Below, piece after piece: positions 1 through 7,381 of a stretch of 64,000 bases of DNA (positions are counted from its first letter, which is position 1; every line of letters starts with the position of its first letter). The notes beneath the pieces are model-generated. The model did not search any database and was not told where the DNA came from. It worked only from the letters and a program-made list of their open reading frames with translations. Position numbers and translations under genes: made by a program. Origin of the DNA: a bacterium GBS-1 (GTDB lineage: Bacteria > Synergistota > GBS-1); contig LEKQ01000005.1 of assembly GCA_001443005.1 (NCBI GenBank), forward strand, positions 1 through 64,000, read 5' to 3'.

Positions 1-19
1 TTTTTTTTTTTTTTTTTTT
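1..19. repeat. poly-T homopolymer at window start
   Basis: Nineteen consecutive T residues open the window and are followed by A/T-rich non-coding sequence. This may be a genuine T-tract, for example the tail of a terminator of an upstream gene, or an artefact at a contig edge. Nothing else can be read from it. Confidence 0.6.
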
Positions 20-51
20 AAATGAAATTAAAAAAATTTAAGTCCTTTAGC

Positions 52-81
52 TTGAAACTTTGAGAATTTCTTTGATAAAAT
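52..81 (+). promoter_or_regulatory. candidate sigma70-type promoter for the first small gene
   Basis: TTGAAA (52-57) and TAAAAT (76-81) are separated by 18 bases, about 50 bases ahead of the GTG start at 132. The match is reasonable but the surroundings are A/T-rich, so a chance hit is possible. Confidence 0.4.
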
Positions 82-131
82 AAGGTGTAGGTTTGCTTGG
101 AAAAGACCTCGGTTTTAGGAGGTGTGCTTCC

Positions 132-350
132 GTGTCTGATGATAAACTGGCTGCAAAAGATGCCTTGAGGAAGACACTTCTTGAGGTGATCGAGCTCTGG
201 CTCCCCCTTAAGTTCGGCGAGGAAAGCAGGGTTTTGATGTCTCAAATAATGAGGATAGATGATCCGGAAGAACTTCAGAAGCTTAAGGATTTTATAGTTA
301 AAGCGAGAAAGTTATCAGAAGTGGAGGAGTTTATAAAGGGTTTGGTATAA
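132..350 (+). CDS. small helical protein of unknown function (72 aa)
   Basis: I do not recognise this gene with certainty. The GTG at 132 is chosen because AGGAGGTG (117-124) lies seven bases upstream; an in-frame TTG at 93 has no ribosome site. The product is charged and predicted helical, with no signal peptide, membrane segment or cysteine pair. The pattern (residues LxFGEE near the middle, then IDDPEELQKLKDFI, then EEFI near the end) resembles the C-terminal helical tail of Rpn/DUF4351-type putative nucleases. It could therefore be a detached or relict domain of such a protein. It ends five bases before the outermost possible cupin start and is probably co-transcribed with the cupin gene. 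Confidence 0.55.
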   Translation: MSDDKLAAKDALRKTLLEVIELWLPLKFGEESRVLMSQIMRIDDPEELQKLKDFIVKARKLSEVEEFIKGLV

Positions 351-382
351 TAGGAGTGAAACTTTTTCCTGGGGGTGGGACT

Positions 383-730
383 TTGCTCGTTAGGGGAGAA
401 GAAGTTAAGATGGAGGTGCGGGAGAACTTCAGAGGTGGTCAGGGTAAGATTTACGCTGGTTACTATGTTAATGAGGAGAGAAGCTCTCCCGGTGCCATGA
501 GGATAGTTAGGATAGTCATCCCTCCCGGTTCTTCTATAGGATACCATCAGCACCTTGGGGATGAGGAGGTTTACCTTATCTTAAGGGGAAAGGGAGAGGT
601 CAACGATAACGGTCAGGTTAAGACGGCAAGTCCTGGTGATCTCGTCTTAACGAGAAGCGGGGAGTATCATGGTATAAAGAACGTTGGGAGTGAGGATCTG
701 GAGCTTCTAGCTATAGTGAGTAAGGTTTAA
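383..730 (+). CDS. single-domain cupin protein
   Basis: This is a 115-residue small cupin. Motif 1 is visible as GYHQH, then DEEVYLILRG, with two His and a Glu as likely metal ligands; motif 2 is GDLVLTRSGEYH with the third His. The family includes small thermophile cupins of undefined substrate (TM1287-like), so no reaction is assigned. The start is taken as TTG 383, preceded by GGGGGTG (371-377) at good spacing and giving the usual family N-terminus; a GTG at 356 has AGGAG only one base away and is unlikely. The last 13 codons lie in a 110-bp segment repeated at 1722-1831. Ancestrally this gene seems to have overlapped convergently with the 3' end of the hoxU-like gene. Confidence 0.85.
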   Translation: MLVRGEEVKMEVRENFRGGQGKIYAGYYVNEERSSPGAMRIVRIVIPPGSSIGYHQHLGDEEVYLILRGKGEVNDNGQVKTASPGDLVLTRSGEYHGIKNVGSEDLELLAIVSKV

Positions 731-801
731 CTAACCTCTTGGATACGATCTTAATTCGGCAGTTTGGGCACACCTCCTCGATTTCCTCGGATGGGGTGTA
801 A
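692..801. repeat. 110-bp direct repeat, left copy
   Basis: The segment matches 1722-1831 at an offset of 1030 bases. It has one mismatch (G at 700, A at 1730) and is perfect over 701-801. It holds the last codons of the cupin gene and a non-functional copy of the final ~27 codons of the hoxU-like gene, which is intact only at the right copy. Confidence 0.97.
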
Positions 802-808
802 AGCGAAA

Positions 809-1033
809 ATGAAGGTTAGGCCCAAAAGGTATATCGTCTGGTCAACTGATAAGGAGATCGATTTAAGCGATCCCTGGCAAAAGAAGTGGTATATAAAACA
901 GGTGCTAACGAAGGGGCGAGCGGAGGATGTTTCTGAGCTCAACTGGGAAGAGATAAAAAACTTGCTTCCTGAACTTGAACTTCCCAAAGAGATAAAGTCT
1001 CTGTGGGAGGACTATTTTGCTTCTCAAGGGTAA
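809..1033 (+). CDS. DUF6922-like partner (putative antitoxin) of AbiEii toxin
   Basis: This 74-residue protein has an aromatic N-terminus (RYIVWSTD), then a helical stretch (WQKKWYIKQVLTKGRAEDV) and a conserved end (LPKEIKSLWEDYF). The layout matches DUF6922, a small family commonly encoded directly upstream of AbiEii-type nucleotidyltransferases. The likely role is the antitoxin or partner. ATG 809 fits the family start; the only visible ribosome site, GGGGTG at 793-798, lies in the repeat, so translation initiation may depend on sequence at the insertion point. The gene overlaps the toxin start by 17 bases, which implies translational coupling. Earlier in-frame starts (764, 791) would add residues encoded by the duplicated segment. 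Confidence 0.75.
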   Translation: MKVRPKRYIVWSTDKEIDLSDPWQKKWYIKQVLTKGRAEDVSELNWEEIKNLLPELELPKEIKSLWEDYFASQG

Positions 1034-1688
1034 AGGGATTATTACCGATCTGCAAAGGGAAATCTTAAATATTTTTTCAGAGATTCCAGATAGTAGAGCG
1101 TTTTACTTAACGGGCGGAACAGCATTAGCGGAGTTTTATTTAGCTCATAGGAGATCCTATGATCTTGATTTATTTACAATCGAGAAAGGAATAATAATTC
1201 CTTTCTCTTACGTTTTTGAAGAGAAGCTTAAAAGAAGGTTTTCCCTTAAAGTTGTAAGGCGTTTTGAAACTTTTGTTGAGTTTGAGGTTTCGGATGAGGA
1301 GAAGAGCACAAGGGTTCACTTGGCTCTTGATTCACCCTTTAGATTTGAGGAACCCATGGACTCAGATATCGGGGTTAAGGTAAACGATTATAAGGATTTG
1401 GTAGTTGATAAGCTTCTTGCCTTTTTTGGAAGGGCAGAGCCTAGGGATGCGATAGATCTATACTTTATTTTGCAGAAGGAAGATTTTGATAAGCTTATAG
1501 ATCTTGCTAGAAAAAAGGATCCAGGATTTGATTTATACTGGCTTGCCATTGCTCTTCATAAAGTTAAAGAATATCCTGACGACGTAGGTAATTTGCTGGT
1601 AGAGATGGTTAAGGATATTAATGTTAAGGATTTAAAAAGTTTGTTTTTAAATTTATCCAAAGAAACACTTAAGAAAATTAAGCCTTGA
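1017..1688 (+). CDS. AbiEii/AbiGii-type nucleotidyltransferase toxin
   Basis: This 223-residue protein belongs to the AbiEii (MenT-related) nucleotidyltransferase family. It carries the polymerase-beta-type signature GGTALAEF followed by YDLDLFT, whose two Asp residues would bind the metal. A downstream helix (DYKDLVVDKLLAFFGR, then PRDAIDLY) supplies the conserved Lys, Arg and Asp. Known family toxins modify tRNA or otherwise block growth; the exact target here is not inferable. TTG 1017 is the start, with GGGAGG at 1005-1010 inside the antitoxin gene. Length is somewhat below that of typical AbiEii proteins (about 250-300), but all motifs are present. Codon use is more A/T-rich than in the neighbours, in keeping with acquisition. 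Confidence 0.85.
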   Translation: MLLKGKGIITDLQREILNIFSEIPDSRAFYLTGGTALAEFYLAHRRSYDLDLFTIEKGIIIPFSYVFEEKLKRRFSLKVVRRFETFVEFEVSDEEKSTRVHLALDSPFRFEEPMDSDIGVKVNDYKDLVVDKLLAFFGRAEPRDAIDLYFILQKEDFDKLIDLARKKDPGFDLYWLAIALHKVKEYPDDVGNLLVEMVKDINVKDLKSLFLNLSKETLKKIKP

Positions 1689-1721
1689 TTTGATGTGACT
1701 GGTTTGCGTCCGATGTGAAAA

Positions 1722-1831
1722 GAGGATCTAGAGCTTCTAGCTATAGTGAGTAAGGTTTAACTAACCTCTTGGATACGATCTTAATTCGGCAGTTTGGGCA
1801 CACCTCCTCGATTTCCTCGGATGGGGTGTAA
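1722..1831. repeat. 110-bp direct repeat, right copy
   Basis: Second copy of 692-801 with one mismatch at 1730. It contains a 39-base relict of the cupin 3' end (1722-1760) and the genuine 3' end of the hoxU-like gene, read on the minus strand. The two readings overlap by 20 bases, as they presumably did before the insertion. Confidence 0.97.
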
Positions 1832-2526
1832 GTGCTTTTTTCCTTTACCTTAAGCCATAGAGGTTCGGGGGTAAAGGGGTGTCCGCAGAGTTTGCATATC
1901 TTTAGGTTCACCTGAGTATTGCTCCACGATCTCATTATTCTCCTTTTATCCCTATCCTCGAAGCTTATGGCTTCCGTTGGACAGATGTTGGCGCATGATC
2001 CACAACCGATGCAGTCTGGGTTCTCCTCAAGGAAGGGAGTATTTATCCTCGTTGCCTCACCTCTTCCTATGTAGCCTATGGCGCTCGCTTTTATTATTTC
2101 GCGACAGGCTCTGATACAGAGGCCGCATAATATACACTTGCCCCCTAATGGGTCTTCCAAGTTCAGAGTTTTATGGAACCTTGTACCCTTTATTCCATAT
2201 CTTTCAGCTAGCTTCTTAATATTATTCGAAAGAGGAGCTTGAGCCAGATAAAGCTCAAGCAATAACTTTCTATGCTTTATCACCTCTGGCGTATCTGTTT
2301 TTATTTCCATCCCCTCTCTTGCCATCAGGGTGCAAGATGTAGTTATCCTCGAGGAGCCTCCTTCTTTAAGCTCAACTATGCATAGCCTGCATGACCCGTA
2401 GGGCTCCTCGAAGGCTTCATGATAGCAAAGGTGGGGGATATCTATGCCTTCCCTTATGGCTATTTGCAGGACCCTCTCTCCCTCCTCAGCCTTAATCAAC
2501 CTTCCATCTATCCTTAGGCTAATCAT
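1741..2526 (-). CDS. hoxU: HoxU/NuoG-type iron-sulfur subunit of diaphorase
   Basis: This 261-residue electron-transfer subunit has three parts. First is an N-terminal [2Fe-2S] plant-type domain (Cys34, 46, 49, 65). Next are two [4Fe-4S] ferredoxin motifs (Cys131/134/137/141 and Cys172/175/178/182). Last is an unusual C-terminal four-cysteine knuckle (Cys211/214 and 243/246) that looks like a zinc ribbon. The His-plus-three-Cys cluster motif usual in NuoG is absent. It is the last gene of the CO operon and overlaps nuoF by eight bases. With NuoE and NuoF it should form a HoxEFU-like NAD(P)-linked diaphorase that takes electrons from CooF or ferredoxin. Its 3' end lies in the right 110-bp repeat. 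The symbol is by similarity of architecture. Confidence 0.85.
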   Translation of the reverse strand: MISLRIDGRLIKAEEGERVLQIAIREGIDIPHLCYHEAFEEPYGSCRLCIVELKEGGSSRITTSCTLMAREGMEIKTDTPEVIKHRKLLLELYLAQAPLSNNIKKLAERYGIKGTRFHKTLNLEDPLGGKCILCGLCIRACREIIKASAIGYIGRGEATRINTPFLEENPDCIGCGSCANICPTEAISFEDRDKRRIMRSWSNTQVNLKICKLCGHPFTPEPLWLKVKEKSTYTPSEEIEEVCPNCRIKIVSKRLVKPYSL

Positions 2527-4207
2527 ATCTCTTAATCAGCTCCTCGTACTCCTCCTTGAAATATTTTATGGTGGTTAAAACGGGATTTGGGGCGGTCTGA
2601 CCTAAACCGCAAAGGGAGGTAGTCTTTATCGTCTCAGAAAGCTCCTTCAACAGCTCTAAGTCGCTCGGAGACCCCTTCCCCATGAGGATCTTGTTTAATA
2701 TATTAAGCATCTGCTTCAATCCTTCCCTGCAGGGTGCGCACTTACCGCATGACTCCTCGCTCGTGAAGCTCACGAAGAAAGCGGCAGTTTCAACCATTGA
2801 AGTTCTCTCGCTCATAACGACCATTCCACCTGAGCCCATTATCGAGCCCACCTCTTTAAGGCTCTCGTAATCTACGGGTATGTCAAGGAGCCCTTCGGGT
2901 ATACACCCCCCTGATGGTCCTCCTATCTGGACAGCTTTGACCTTAAGGCCATCTGGGCAACCGTTCCCTATGTCGTACACTATCCTTTTAAGGCTCGTTC
3001 CCAGAGGAACCTCCACTAAGCCTACTCTTTGGACTTCTCCTACCAGCGAGAAGACCTTGGTCCCAGTGTTATTCTTAGTTCCTATCTTTGAAAACCACTC
3101 TCCACCTTTGTATACTATTACAGGTATATTGCACCATGTCTCGACGTTGTTTATGTTCGTTGGCTTTCCCCAGAGCCCCTTTTCAGCTGGGAATGGAGGT
3201 CTTGGACGAGGCCTTCCGGTTTCCCCCTCTATCGAGGCTATCATCGCGGTTTCCTCCCCACATACGAAGGCTCCAGCCCCTTTGACTATCCTTATGTCGA
3301 AGCTGAAATCGGTTCCAAATATGTTTTCGCCAAGTAAACCATATCTTCTCGATTGTTCTATCGCGATTTGAAGCCTACTTATGGCCAAGGGGTATTCAGC
3401 CCTGACATATATTATTCCCTCCTTGGCTCCTATAGCGTATCCCCCTATTATCATGCCCTCTATAAGAGAATGGGGGTCACTTTCCATTTCGTTCCTGTTC
3501 ATGTAGGCTCCTGGATCTCCCTCATCGGCATTGCAGATTATGTATCTTTCATCGCTTTCGCTTTTTGCCGTTATCTCCCACTTAAGTCCGGTTGGAAAGC
3601 CCGCGCCTCCCCTTCCCCTTAAGCCCGATCTCTTAACCTCTTCTATTACCATTTCCGGTGTCATCTCCGTTAGCGCTTTATAGAGAGAACGATAGCCTCC
3701 TACAGCTATATATTCCTCGATATCTTCAGGGTTTATTATCCCTGCGTTTCTCAAGACTATCTTCCTTTGATGCTTGAAGAAGGGGGTATCCTCGTATAAG
3801 CTTACGTCAGTGAACCCATCTCCGTAGTGTATCTTTTCAAGCAAATGGTCCCACTCTTTAACTCTACACACTATCTTTTCCCTTGGCACATCTCCATCGA
3901 TAAGGTTTTTTAATATCTCTGAAGCATCCTCTGGTCTTACCCTTGAGAGTAGAAGCAAGGCTTTCCCTGGGATCACCACGTTGACGATGGGCTCCTCCCT
4001 ACAGTATCCGATGCATCCCACCTTGGTTAAGAGTATATCTCTCTTGAGGCTTTCTATCCCTTTCAAGAAGGCTGAGTAAACCTCTTCCGCACCAGTCGCT
4101 ATGCCGCATGTGGCTAAGCCGACCGCTATCCTTATTCTCCGACCACAAAGCTTCTCTAAGGCTCTTTGCGCTATCGCTTTTAAATCATCTAGTGACCTTA
4201 CTCTCAT
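2519..4207 (-). CDS. nuoF: NuoF/HoxF-type NADH-binding flavoprotein subunit
   Basis: This 562-residue subunit begins with a thioredoxin-like [2Fe-2S] domain (Cys34, 65, 69). It continues with the FMN/NAD(H) site (RGRGGAGFPTG near residue 200, then CNADEGDPGAY) and an SLBB-like region. It ends with the [4Fe-4S] motif SCGKCAPC near 485 plus the later Cys in SLCGLG near 531. The C-terminal double ferredoxin found in HydB-type bifurcating hydrogenase subunits is missing, so it is closer to HoxF in layout. ATG 4207 overlaps the nuoE stop as ATGA; a GTG at 4219 is in frame but less well placed. Expected role: NAD(P)+ reduction or NADH oxidation in the cytoplasm. Confidence 0.92.
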   Translation of the reverse strand: MRVRSLDDLKAIAQRALEKLCGRRIRIAVGLATCGIATGAEEVYSAFLKGIESLKRDILLTKVGCIGYCREEPIVNVVIPGKALLLLSRVRPEDASEILKNLIDGDVPREKIVCRVKEWDHLLEKIHYGDGFTDVSLYEDTPFFKHQRKIVLRNAGIINPEDIEEYIAVGGYRSLYKALTEMTPEMVIEEVKRSGLRGRGGAGFPTGLKWEITAKSESDERYIICNADEGDPGAYMNRNEMESDPHSLIEGMIIGGYAIGAKEGIIYVRAEYPLAISRLQIAIEQSRRYGLLGENIFGTDFSFDIRIVKGAGAFVCGEETAMIASIEGETGRPRPRPPFPAEKGLWGKPTNINNVETWCNIPVIVYKGGEWFSKIGTKNNTGTKVFSLVGEVQRVGLVEVPLGTSLKRIVYDIGNGCPDGLKVKAVQIGGPSGGCIPEGLLDIPVDYESLKEVGSIMGSGGMVVMSERTSMVETAAFFVSFTSEESCGKCAPCREGLKQMLNILNKILMGKGSPSDLELLKELSETIKTTSLCGLGQTAPNPVLTTIKYFKEEYEELIKRYD

Positions 4208-4695
4208 CCCTGTTTCCACCCATAAAGCTTAAGAAAGGCGGGAAGCCTCTCTGGGGACATGAATCCATAGGTTCTGTCGTTTACCCTTATTACAGGTGCC
4301 ATGCTACAAGCTCCGAAGCATCTCGCGCTCCTTATTGTGAAGCTTCCGTCGGGCGTTGTCTCTCCCTCCTTCACCTTAAGGAGCTTTTCAAGCTCTTCTA
4401 AGAGCTTTGGGGCTCCTTTAACGTAGCAAGCTGTACCCATGCATATGGTTATGATGTTCTTCCCAGCCCTCTTTAGGTTAAAGAAGGAGTAGAAAGTTGC
4501 CACGCTATAAAGATCAGATAGGGGAACGTTTAGTCTTGTGGATATATATTTTAGGCTCTCCTTTGAAAGATAGCCCTCCTTCTCTTGGAGCTCCTCAAGT
4601 ACGCTCAATACCCTTCCCGTTCGAGACGCGTACTTTGAGATTATCTCGTCTATGATCTTGGCCTTACCTTCATCCAAGGAAGATTCACCTCCCAA
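4204..4695 (-). CDS. nuoE: NuoE/HoxE-type [2Fe-2S] subunit
   Basis: This 163-residue thioredoxin-fold [2Fe-2S] protein has the four family cysteines at 85, 90, 126 and 130 (CMGTAC and CFGAC). The N-terminal half is the helical domain normal for NuoE, and the length is typical. It overlaps cooC by 11 bases upstream and nuoF by an ATGA junction downstream, so the diaphorase genes are translated with the CO dehydrogenase genes. In HoxEF- and NuoEF-type complexes this subunit passes electrons to or from the flavoprotein. No hydrogenase catalytic subunit gene is present in the operon. Confidence 0.93.
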   Translation of the reverse strand: MGGESSLDEGKAKIIDEIISKYASRTGRVLSVLEELQEKEGYLSKESLKYISTRLNVPLSDLYSVATFYSFFNLKRAGKNIITICMGTACYVKGAPKLLEELEKLLKVKEGETTPDGSFTIRSARCFGACSMAPVIRVNDRTYGFMSPERLPAFLKLYGWKQG

Positions 4696-5467
4696 GGATA
4701 TGCTCAGCTATCATCTTCACCTTCGCCTTAAGGGGAGAGCTTGCGGGTAGCTCACTTAAGGAGGCCTTCCTTCCTTCGATGACTTTTAAACTTTCATCGA
4801 ACTCGATGGCTATCCATGGGATGGGATGCTTTGCGAAGATCTCCTCGTAAACTCCTCTTATATCCTCATCTTGAACCTTGTTAATTAGGAGAAGCTCTCT
4901 TGATATGCGTAGATCTCTTCCCATCCTAAGGAGTTTCTCTGATATCTTGAGGGACTTATAGGTAGGTTCGCTTACGCACAGCATGATGTCAAACTTCTCT
5001 GCTAGCCCCCTTCCGAAGACCTCAGCTCCAGCCTCGCTATCGACCACCACTATAGGCTTATCGCCAGATAAGACGTGCCTTAAGAGTGCCTTCGCTAAGG
5101 CTATGGCGGGACAGAGGCAACCTTCTTTGCCCTGGTCTATGCTTCCAACGACAAAAAGGCTCAGTTTCTCGTTTATCTTTATTCCATAGCTTTCGATCAG
5201 ATCATCTACTTTTGGGGTCAGCGAGAAGACCGCCCCCCATTCACCTGGTCGAGCCCCCGTTCTGTTCTCCACAAGCTTCTCGTTCTTAGAAAGAGGTGTT
5301 ATCTTGTCTGCCTCTTCATAGGGAACTCCCAGGCTTATGGCTAGGTTGGGAGTGGAATCGGTATCTAAGGCGAGGACCTCAAAGCCCCTTTCCGCGAGCT
5401 CAAGCGAAAGGAGGGCGGAGATGGTGGTTTTCCCAACCCCGCCCTTTCCCGCTATGAGTATCTTCAT
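4685..5467 (-). CDS. cooC: CooC-type nickel-inserting ATPase for CO dehydrogenase
   Basis: This 260-residue MinD-like ATPase has the deviant Walker A GKGGVGKTT at residues 7-15. The pair Cys117/Cys119 (GCLCPA) is the CxC that binds metal at the dimer interface in CooC proteins. A switch region (VVDSEAGAE) follows. The family matures the nickel-iron C-cluster of CO dehydrogenase using ATP. The gene overlaps cooS by four bases (ATGA) upstream and nuoE by 11 bases downstream, so dosage is tied to its client enzyme. Starts and length are normal and no anomaly is seen. Confidence 0.95.
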   Translation of the reverse strand: MKILIAGKGGVGKTTISALLSLELAERGFEVLALDTDSTPNLAISLGVPYEEADKITPLSKNEKLVENRTGARPGEWGAVFSLTPKVDDLIESYGIKINEKLSLFVVGSIDQGKEGCLCPAIALAKALLRHVLSGDKPIVVVDSEAGAEVFGRGLAEKFDIMLCVSEPTYKSLKISEKLLRMGRDLRISRELLLINKVQDEDIRGVYEEIFAKHPIPWIAIEFDESLKVIEGRKASLSELPASSPLKAKVKMIAEHILGR

Positions 5468-7362
5468 GATAGCCCAAGCTTCTTCCTCTTGGATAATATA
5501 TGATTATATATGCCCTCAACTGCCTTGATGGGATCAGGTTCCACGTAGAACTTCCCTCCGAGAAGGTTCTCAACCTCTTCCGTTAGTATCTTTGTGACCT
5601 TCTCGCTTCCCAATACGGGAGGTATGATGCCAAGGTGGGTGAATACTCCGCTTGCGACAAAGTATGTTCCTATGGCTACCGCTTTTTCGCTCATCCATTC
5701 GGGAGCCGAACCAGCCACAGGTAAGTCTGGGATATCTACGCCCAGAGTTTCTGAAATGGCTCCTAAGGCTATAAGTATCCTTGAGCAGTCAACGCAGGAG
5801 CCCATGTGCAGGCATGGCGGAACGCTTAGGGCCTCGCATATCTTTCTTAAGCCAGGTCCAGCCTCCTTGGTGGCTTCGAGACCGAGCAGCCCATGCATAC
5901 CTGCTGCGATTCCCCAACAACCGGTTCCGACGACCAAGATATCCCTTTTGATGAGCTCCTTGGTTATCGTTACATGGCTATTATTATGAATCACCCTTGG
6001 ATTATTACAGCCCACTACGCCAACGATTCCCTTTATGGTTCCATCCTCTATTGCGCTTATGAGGGGCTCTAAGCTTCCGCCGAGTGCGTTTAGTATAGCT
6101 TCAACGCTAAAGCCAGCAACTAGATCCATCTTCCCCTTAGGTATGAAGACCTTTTCCCTAACCCTGTTAGGATAATTATCTATGGCTATCCTTACTATCT
6201 CTTCAGCTATCTCATCTGCCCTTTCGGGGGAGAACTCGACGTGCTTAGCTCCCGGTATTCGCGCCTTTGGTTCCGTGGTTATTATCTTCGTATGATAGCA
6301 GCTTGCCACATCTACTAAAGCTGGCATGAGACACTGGTAGTCTACGACCATAGCCTCAACCGCTCCGGTTATTATGGCCAACTCTTGCATCAGAAAGTTT
6401 CCAGCGGGAGGTATTCCCATTCTCATTAGAACCTCATTGCCCGTACAGCATATACCAGCTACGTTAACTCCTTCAGCTCCTTTTTCCTTTGCCAGGGCCT
6501 GCATCTTTTCGCTTGTGGCTATCTCGGCTATCTTAGTTGAGAGTATGGGGTTATGCCCGTGAACTATCACGTTGACCATCTTTTCCTTTAATACGCCGAG
6601 GTTAGCCGAGGATTTTATCGGTTTTGGGGTTCCAAAGAGGATGTCGCTTAAGTAAGTGGCCATCATCGAGCCGCTCCACCCATCGCTTAGGGCGGTTCTA
6701 ACGCCGTGGAGTAGGAGGCTAACCGGGTCTGCATCAACGCCCATTGTCGTTCTATGCATGCATTCGCATATCTCCCTATCTATGGCTCTCGGCATAACGC
6801 CAAGCTTATCCCATATCTCTGATCTTCTTTTAGGAGCGAGGGCCTTAAGCATTCTCAAGGGTTCATCATCCTGCTTGCCAAACTCGCTATCTAAGATTTC
6901 GGCTACCTGAGCCCCTATCTCGGTTATATCCTTATCTTCGGTTTCTACCCCGAGGGCTTGCGCTATGCTCTTAAGCTTCTCTCTGTCAGTTATCCTGTAG
7001 AACTCCGTTTCTCCCTTTGTCGCCATCTTAAATACGTGGTTTACATCTCTTGCATGATCGCTGTGAGCTGCTGCACCAGCTGCTATCATCCTCACCAAGT
7101 TCCTAGCCACAATCGTATCAGCGTCCGCTCCGCATATCCCCTTCGATGCTCCCGCGCCGAAGGGGTCTATCCTACATGGTCCCATAGCGCAGTTTCTACA
7201 GCATATTCCAAGAAGCCCAAAGCCACACTGAGGTTGTTGTTCCATAAATCTATGCCATGCGGTCTTTACTCCTTCCCTTTCCGCTTTTTCTATAAGCTCA
7301 TTTACATTCTCCGTTACGGATACGCCTTTCGATGCCACCTTATACCTTACATGCTCCTTCAC
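5464..7362 (-). CDS. cooS: anaerobic Ni-Fe-S carbon monoxide dehydrogenase, catalytic subunit
   Basis: This 632-residue protein oxidises CO to CO2 (or the reverse) and acts as a soluble cytoplasmic homodimer. The N-terminal cysteine spacing (Cys46, 54, 55, 58, 63, 77) gives the shared D-cluster and the B-cluster. Expected C-cluster residues are visible in HGHNP, GICCTGNE, VGCNNPR, GTGCWG and MGSCVDCSR. The GTG start at 7362 follows GGGAGGTG. It lies 19 bases after cooF and overlaps cooC. No acetyl-CoA synthase or corrinoid protein genes are nearby, so the local context points to energy or redox use of CO and not the Wood-Ljungdahl carbonyl branch, although that branch could be encoded elsewhere. 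Confidence 0.97.
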   Translation of the reverse strand: MKEHVRYKVASKGVSVTENVNELIEKAEREGVKTAWHRFMEQQPQCGFGLLGICCRNCAMGPCRIDPFGAGASKGICGADADTIVARNLVRMIAAGAAAHSDHARDVNHVFKMATKGETEFYRITDREKLKSIAQALGVETEDKDITEIGAQVAEILDSEFGKQDDEPLRMLKALAPKRRSEIWDKLGVMPRAIDREICECMHRTTMGVDADPVSLLLHGVRTALSDGWSGSMMATYLSDILFGTPKPIKSSANLGVLKEKMVNVIVHGHNPILSTKIAEIATSEKMQALAKEKGAEGVNVAGICCTGNEVLMRMGIPPAGNFLMQELAIITGAVEAMVVDYQCLMPALVDVASCYHTKIITTEPKARIPGAKHVEFSPERADEIAEEIVRIAIDNYPNRVREKVFIPKGKMDLVAGFSVEAILNALGGSLEPLISAIEDGTIKGIVGVVGCNNPRVIHNNSHVTITKELIKRDILVVGTGCWGIAAGMHGLLGLEATKEAGPGLRKICEALSVPPCLHMGSCVDCSRILIALGAISETLGVDIPDLPVAGSAPEWMSEKAVAIGTYFVASGVFTHLGIIPPVLGSEKVTKILTEEVENLLGGKFYVEPDPIKAVEGIYNHILSKRKKLGLS

Positions 7363-7381
7363 TTTAAATCACCTCCCTTCC

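Larger units (their letters stand above)
802..1721. mobile_element. inserted toxin-antitoxin cassette between direct repeats
   Basis: The ~920 bases between the two 110-bp repeats carry exactly two genes, a DUF6922-like protein and an AbiEii-family nucleotidyltransferase. By eye the insert is richer in A/T than the flanks. Both neighbouring genes keep intact 3' ends, one in each repeat copy, so the arrangement reads A-B-insert-B-C. This is what a single-crossover integration of a circular molecule sharing segment B would leave. No transposase, integrase or terminal inverted repeats are visible. Confidence 0.55.

Noticed and set aside
764-808. Upstream starts for the antitoxin gene at 764 or 791
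   Set aside because: They would encode residues from the duplicated hoxU end and do not fit the DUF6922 family N-terminus.
692-1831. 110-bp repeats as transposon target-site duplication or integrase attachment sites
   Set aside because: Too long for a target duplication, no transposase or integrase, no terminal inverted repeats, and the repeat content is simply the ends of the two flanking genes.
2880-3371. Long plus-strand frames opposite the nuoF gene, and similar antisense frames elsewhere
   Set aside because: They mirror conserved minus-strand genes, lack ribosome sites and have no recognisable domains.
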